A stretch of 34,537 nt of DNA from NCBI GenBank assembly GCA_012729675.1, contig JAAYCR010000086.1, positions 1-34,537 of the forward strand. Direction: 5' to 3'. Shown here one piece after another: positions 31,791 to 34,537 of the stretch (the first letter of the stretch is position 1; each line of letters begins with the position of its first letter). Source of the stretch: Phycisphaerae bacterium. GTDB taxonomy: Bacteria; Planctomycetota; Phycisphaerae; Sedimentisphaerales; Anaerohalosphaeraceae. Below the pieces are notes generated by a model. It saw only the letters and a program-made list of their open reading frames with translations. It made no database searches and was not told where the DNA came from. Made by a program: the position numbers and the translations under genes.

Positions 31791-31810
31791 GAAAATTTAA
31801 GGGGTCAGAC
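31791..31810 (+). repeat. right arm of the 20-bp inverted repeat
   Basis: Perfect reverse complement of 31451-31470. The insertion sequence begins three bases later. Confidence 0.9.
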
Positions 31811-31813
31811 ATG

Positions 31814-32813
31814 CTCTGTAGAAAAGCTCTTTAAAAAGTAAAAAAAAGCTTAATTTTAGACTTGCGCCATCTTTTATTAGTGTGTATATGCTGGATTATG
31901 AGCATAACATCCAAATCTCCAATCGAAGTGGCCAAGGCCGCCTACAAGGTCGCGCTAGCGACGCTGCCGGACTATGCCCATCGGTTCAGCCCGCAGAAGT
32001 TCACGCAGCCGCAATTGTTCGTCTGTCTGACCCTGAAAACCTTTTTCAAAATGGACTATCGCGGTATCGTTTGTTGCCTGCGTGATCTGTCCGATCTCCG
32101 CCGGGCGTTTCATCTGACCGTCGTGCCGCATTATACCACATTGCAGAAGGCAGCCAAGCGATTACTGGCCGTCAAATCGGCCGACCGGCTGCTGGAAGCG
32201 ACTGTTGCGACGCTCTGTAAAGACAAGCGCGTGGCACTTGCGGCCATCGATTCGACGGGGCTGGAAGCCGGGCATACCAGCCGCTACTTTGTCCAGCGAA
32301 AACGCTCAAAAGACAGTCCAACCGTTGAAAACACCACGTATCGGCGTTTCCCCAAACTGGCGGTGGTGTGCGATTGCTTCAATCACATGATCCTGTCGAT
32401 GTTCACCGCACGCGGTCCCAGCGTCGATATCAACCAGTTTTGCAGGACCTTGAAGCCGGCAGCGGATCGGTTTCAGATCAAACACCTTTTGGCGGATGCC
32501 GGATATGATAGTGTAAATAATCATCGCTATGCCAGAGATGTCCATCACATTAAAACGACGATACCGGCAAAACACGGCAGACCGACAGAAAAACTGCCCA
32601 AGGACAGATATCGCAGAGAAATGCGAACCGATTTTGATCAAGAAACCTACGGCCAGCGCTGGCAGGTCGAAACCGTCTTCAGCATGATCAAACGGAACCA
32701 AGGCGATGCCCTCGGAGCACGAAGCTACTGGGCGCAAAACCGTGAAATGATGCTGAAAGTATTAACCCGCACCATAGGAATCATCCTATTTGTCAAAGAG
32801 CTTTTCTACAGAG
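31814..32813 (+). mobile_element. 1.0-kb insertion sequence with 19-bp terminal repeats
   Basis: CTCTGTAGAAAAGCTCTTT at 31814-31832 is exactly inverted at 32795-32813, and the transposase lies between. The only possible target duplication seen is the two bases TG on each side. Confidence 0.75.
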
Positions 32814-32947
32814 TGACTGATAAACCCTTTTATCAAATATCAAAACCAAAACAAACACGTTTGGCTGTCGTCCGGGTATCCTTGTTCAGCGAAAATCTTG
32901 GTGAGTCATTCGACTTTCATGAGCCAACTTTGGGCCAGTGTCGCTAA
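31898..32947 (+). CDS. DDE transposase (IS4/IS5-like), read-through C-terminus
   Basis: 349 residues from the ATG at 31898 (a TTG at 31862 is also in frame). The catalytic triad is complete: D118 in AAIDSTG, D200 in LLADAGYD and E258 in QVETVFSMIKRNQG, as in the DDE_Tnp_1 group (IS4/IS5 superfamily). The N-terminal helical part (SPQKFTQPQLFVCLTLKTFF) is the family's DNA-binding region. The right terminal repeat of the element ends at 32813, inside the reading frame. The last 44 residues are therefore host DNA, and the stop codon at 32945-32947 overlaps the convergent exported-protein gene by 42 bases. It is probably still active in its core. Confidence 0.85.
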   Translation: MSITSKSPIEVAKAAYKVALATLPDYAHRFSPQKFTQPQLFVCLTLKTFFKMDYRGIVCCLRDLSDLRRAFHLTVVPHYTTLQKAAKRLLAVKSADRLLEATVATLCKDKRVALAAIDSTGLEAGHTSRYFVQRKRSKDSPTVENTTYRRFPKLAVVCDCFNHMILSMFTARGPSVDINQFCRTLKPAADRFQIKHLLADAGYDSVNNHRYARDVHHIKTTIPAKHGRPTEKLPKDRYRREMRTDFDQETYGQRWQVETVFSMIKRNQGDALGARSYWAQNREMMLKVLTRTIGIILFVKELFYRVTDKPFYQISKPKQTRLAVVRVSLFSENLGESFDFHEPTLGQCR

Positions 32948-34419
32948 GTCAGGCATATTGACAATGCCGTCACGATTGGTATCCGCCGATAACGGCCAGG
33001 CCTTCATGCTTGCCTGATAAAGTCCGCCATAAGCTCCCATATTAATGCGTCCGCCATTGGGCATTCTTTCGTTGGAATCGTCGGAGTTAGGGTTGCCCGA
33101 AGCAATACAAGGACTTGTCACATCATCAAGTACCCATTGTGATAAAGACGGATTGTATCTGCCTCTTTCCGAAAGCAAATGATAGTCACCCTTGGAAAAA
33201 TCCGCAAACAGAGGTTCCAGGGCGATGTTCCCTTCTCCCGGGGCGCCGCGCTCAACACAAGAATAGCTTACTGTTCCGCCAAAGCAATCTGCAATGGAGT
33301 TCCCCCAGAAAATAGAGCTGTCAACGCTGGGGTTTCCCGGCCCCCATACTGCTAAGCCGTACCCATTTCTGACTGAAGTAACATTTTTGATCGTCGGCGA
33401 ACCGCTGCCGCAATAAATTCCAGCAAAAACCCCGGTTACGATGAAGTTCTCCAATATGGATTCTTCGGTTTCATTATTATCAAACACAACACAGGCAAAT
33501 GTTTGAGGCGCCTGAATATAAACAGGCGATTCAACAGCAAGCGTATCCTCAGAAGAAGTGTCCTGCAGCGGCGCAGGATTCGGACCCAATAATGTTACAG
33601 CATCATTAACAGCTTTGAGGGTAATTTTTTTGCCAAGAAAATCAATCACTTCCTCATAGATTCCGCCTTCAACAAAAATCGTGTCGCCATCCCAGGCCTC
33701 ATCAATAGCACGCTGTATGCTTGCGAAAGGTTCGTGCGGGGTAATACCAAAACCGGAATCATCTCCATGCGCGATGTCTACATAATAAACAGTAATCGGG
33801 TGTACAATATTAACAGTCTTTTCTGCAATAACTGTTTGATCGCCTGTAGTAAATGTCGCGGTGATGGTTACAAGGCCATCCTTATCATATGTCGTGACGC
33901 GTCCAAGCTGATCAATTTCAGCAATATCCTGAGGAACACAGGAGATGGACCAGTTTGTCTTCGAAGTTACAAACCATTCAAAGCCGCCTTCATATTCGAC
34001 CGCAGCCTGAAAACCCGTTGTCGCATACTCATCAATGTCTTCAGGGCCTTGGATTATAAAATCCAAAATCTGATCAGACTGCAGATTCGGCATGGAAAAT
34101 GCTGTAAGAGTGCCGTTAATGCCTGCCACATAGAGCCTGTTATCGCTCATGGCCATAAATCCGCTAACCGGGTACTCCCACTCTAATTGTTGATCTTCGA
34201 TGGAAATAACGCAGGTTTTGGCGTTGGTTCCGGCAATGATGTGGGAATTGCACAGGATCAACTCGCCAACAAAAGCATCGGATGTATCGTACGTCCAGAG
34301 AAGTTGCCCTGTCACTTCATCAATCGCGTCAATATCCCCTCCATTGACAGCGTATATCACAGAATCTGCAACGGAAGGTTGACCGGCATAGCTGCCTTGA
34401 ATTTCAAAATTTAGCCTCT
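32906..34419 (-). pseudogene. exported beta-propeller/beta-helix protein with dockerin-like tail, 5' end lost
   Basis: About 500 residues remain. The first 110 are PQQ-like beta-propeller repeats (GDIDAIDEVTGQLLWTYDTSD). Residues about 150-210 look like a bacterial Ig-like (BIG_2) domain. Residues about 215-450 are a right-handed parallel beta-helix (YYVDIAHGDDSGFG, then FASIQRAIDEAWDGDTIFVEGGIYEE). The C-terminus is dockerin-like (ADTNRDGIVN, DLATLAQSWL). No signal peptide or natural start is present: the frame closes at a stop at 34441, and a transposase C-terminus occupies the DNA just upstream. Only a TTG at 34423 could start it. The protein is best read as a fragment beheaded by an insertion sequence. 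Confidence 0.7.
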
Positions 34420-34537
34420 TCAAAAAAATTTGTGGGTTTCAACCGGTTCCGGTAATGCACCAAGATTGTGATACAAGGCCAATTCCAGCGTTTTGAAGCT
34501 CTTAAAGCCATACGCTTTTCTGGTAGCCAGTTTTGCT
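34420..34537 (-). CDS. ISL3-family transposase, C-terminal 38 residues (window edge)
   Basis: The minus strand from the window edge reads 38 codons to a TGA at 34422-34420. They include RKAYGFKSFKTLELALYH and GALPEP, the ending typical of ISL3 (IS204/IS1001/IS1096/IS1165) transposases. The GCCTCTTC at 34414-34421 may be part of the element's terminal repeat. The rest of the gene is outside the window. Confidence 0.7.
   Translation of the reverse strand, partial: AKLATRKAYGFKSFKTLELALYHNLGALPEPVETHKFF

Larger units (their letters stand above)
31451..31810. mobile_element. 360-bp inverted-repeat-bounded cassette next to RAYT
   Basis: The two 20-bp arms frame exactly one small gene, with little else inside. 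Both arms carry the GGGGTCAGAC motif pointing outward from the cassette. Calling it a mobile cassette is inference from this structure. Confidence 0.45.

Overview
This window looks like chromosomal DNA of a planctomycete, most likely class Phycisphaerae (Sedimentisphaerales-like). This is inferred from the exported beta-helix protein at the right end, which finishes in a dockerin-like tail (ADTNRDGIVN then DLATLAQSWL) common in that group, together with a Gram-negative lipid A/heptose gene set and a complete Mla-type lipid transporter. No rRNA, tRNA or CRISPR array was seen.

Layout. 1-1447: AT-richer accessory DNA with a TPR-like protein cut by the window edge and a membrane-anchored protein of unknown function. 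1542-2549: a flippase-like membrane protein on the minus strand. 2667-6762: a plus-strand run of hisI followed by an Mla/MCE lipid transporter (permease with STAS domain, ATPase, MCE protein, lipoprotein). 6971-9501: rpsO-pnp with a promoter in front and a clear terminator behind. 9672-11033: a sigma-54 activator whose receiver domain has lost its phosphorylation residues. 11036-19389: a long minus-strand housekeeping run, read right to left: pheA, tpiA, secG, yicC, gmk, rpoZ, coaC, then an accessory island, then coaB and ogt. The island (about 12.2-14.5 kb) separates coaC from coaB and holds a Phd/RelE-type toxin-antitoxin pair, the collapsed remains of a second copy of that antitoxin, a DUF1294 protein, a secreted protein and a stand-alone recombinase-like core-binding protein. 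19655-29662: a plus-strand run with NAD-type isocitrate dehydrogenase, then lipid A and core heptose functions (lpxK, hldE, gmhB fused to a membrane tail, a heptosyltransferase, plsY), then ackA, pdxB and folP. 29644-34537: a mobile-element zone with a secreted protein, a REP-associated tyrosine transposase (RAYT), a small zinc-ribbon membrane gene framed by a perfect 20-bp inverted repeat, a 1.0-kb DDE insertion sequence, and an exported protein whose front end has been replaced by an ISL3-type transposase tail.

The most interesting non-coding signal is a set of four intergenic arrays of degenerate heptanucleotides (GTTAGAG, GTTAAAA and GTTAAAT types). Each starts at or inside the stop codon of the gene upstream of it in an operon. 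A second signal is a family of short palindromes, found in pairs in three intergenic spacers, several followed by a CTACG-like tag. They are plausible substrates of the RAYT encoded in the same window.
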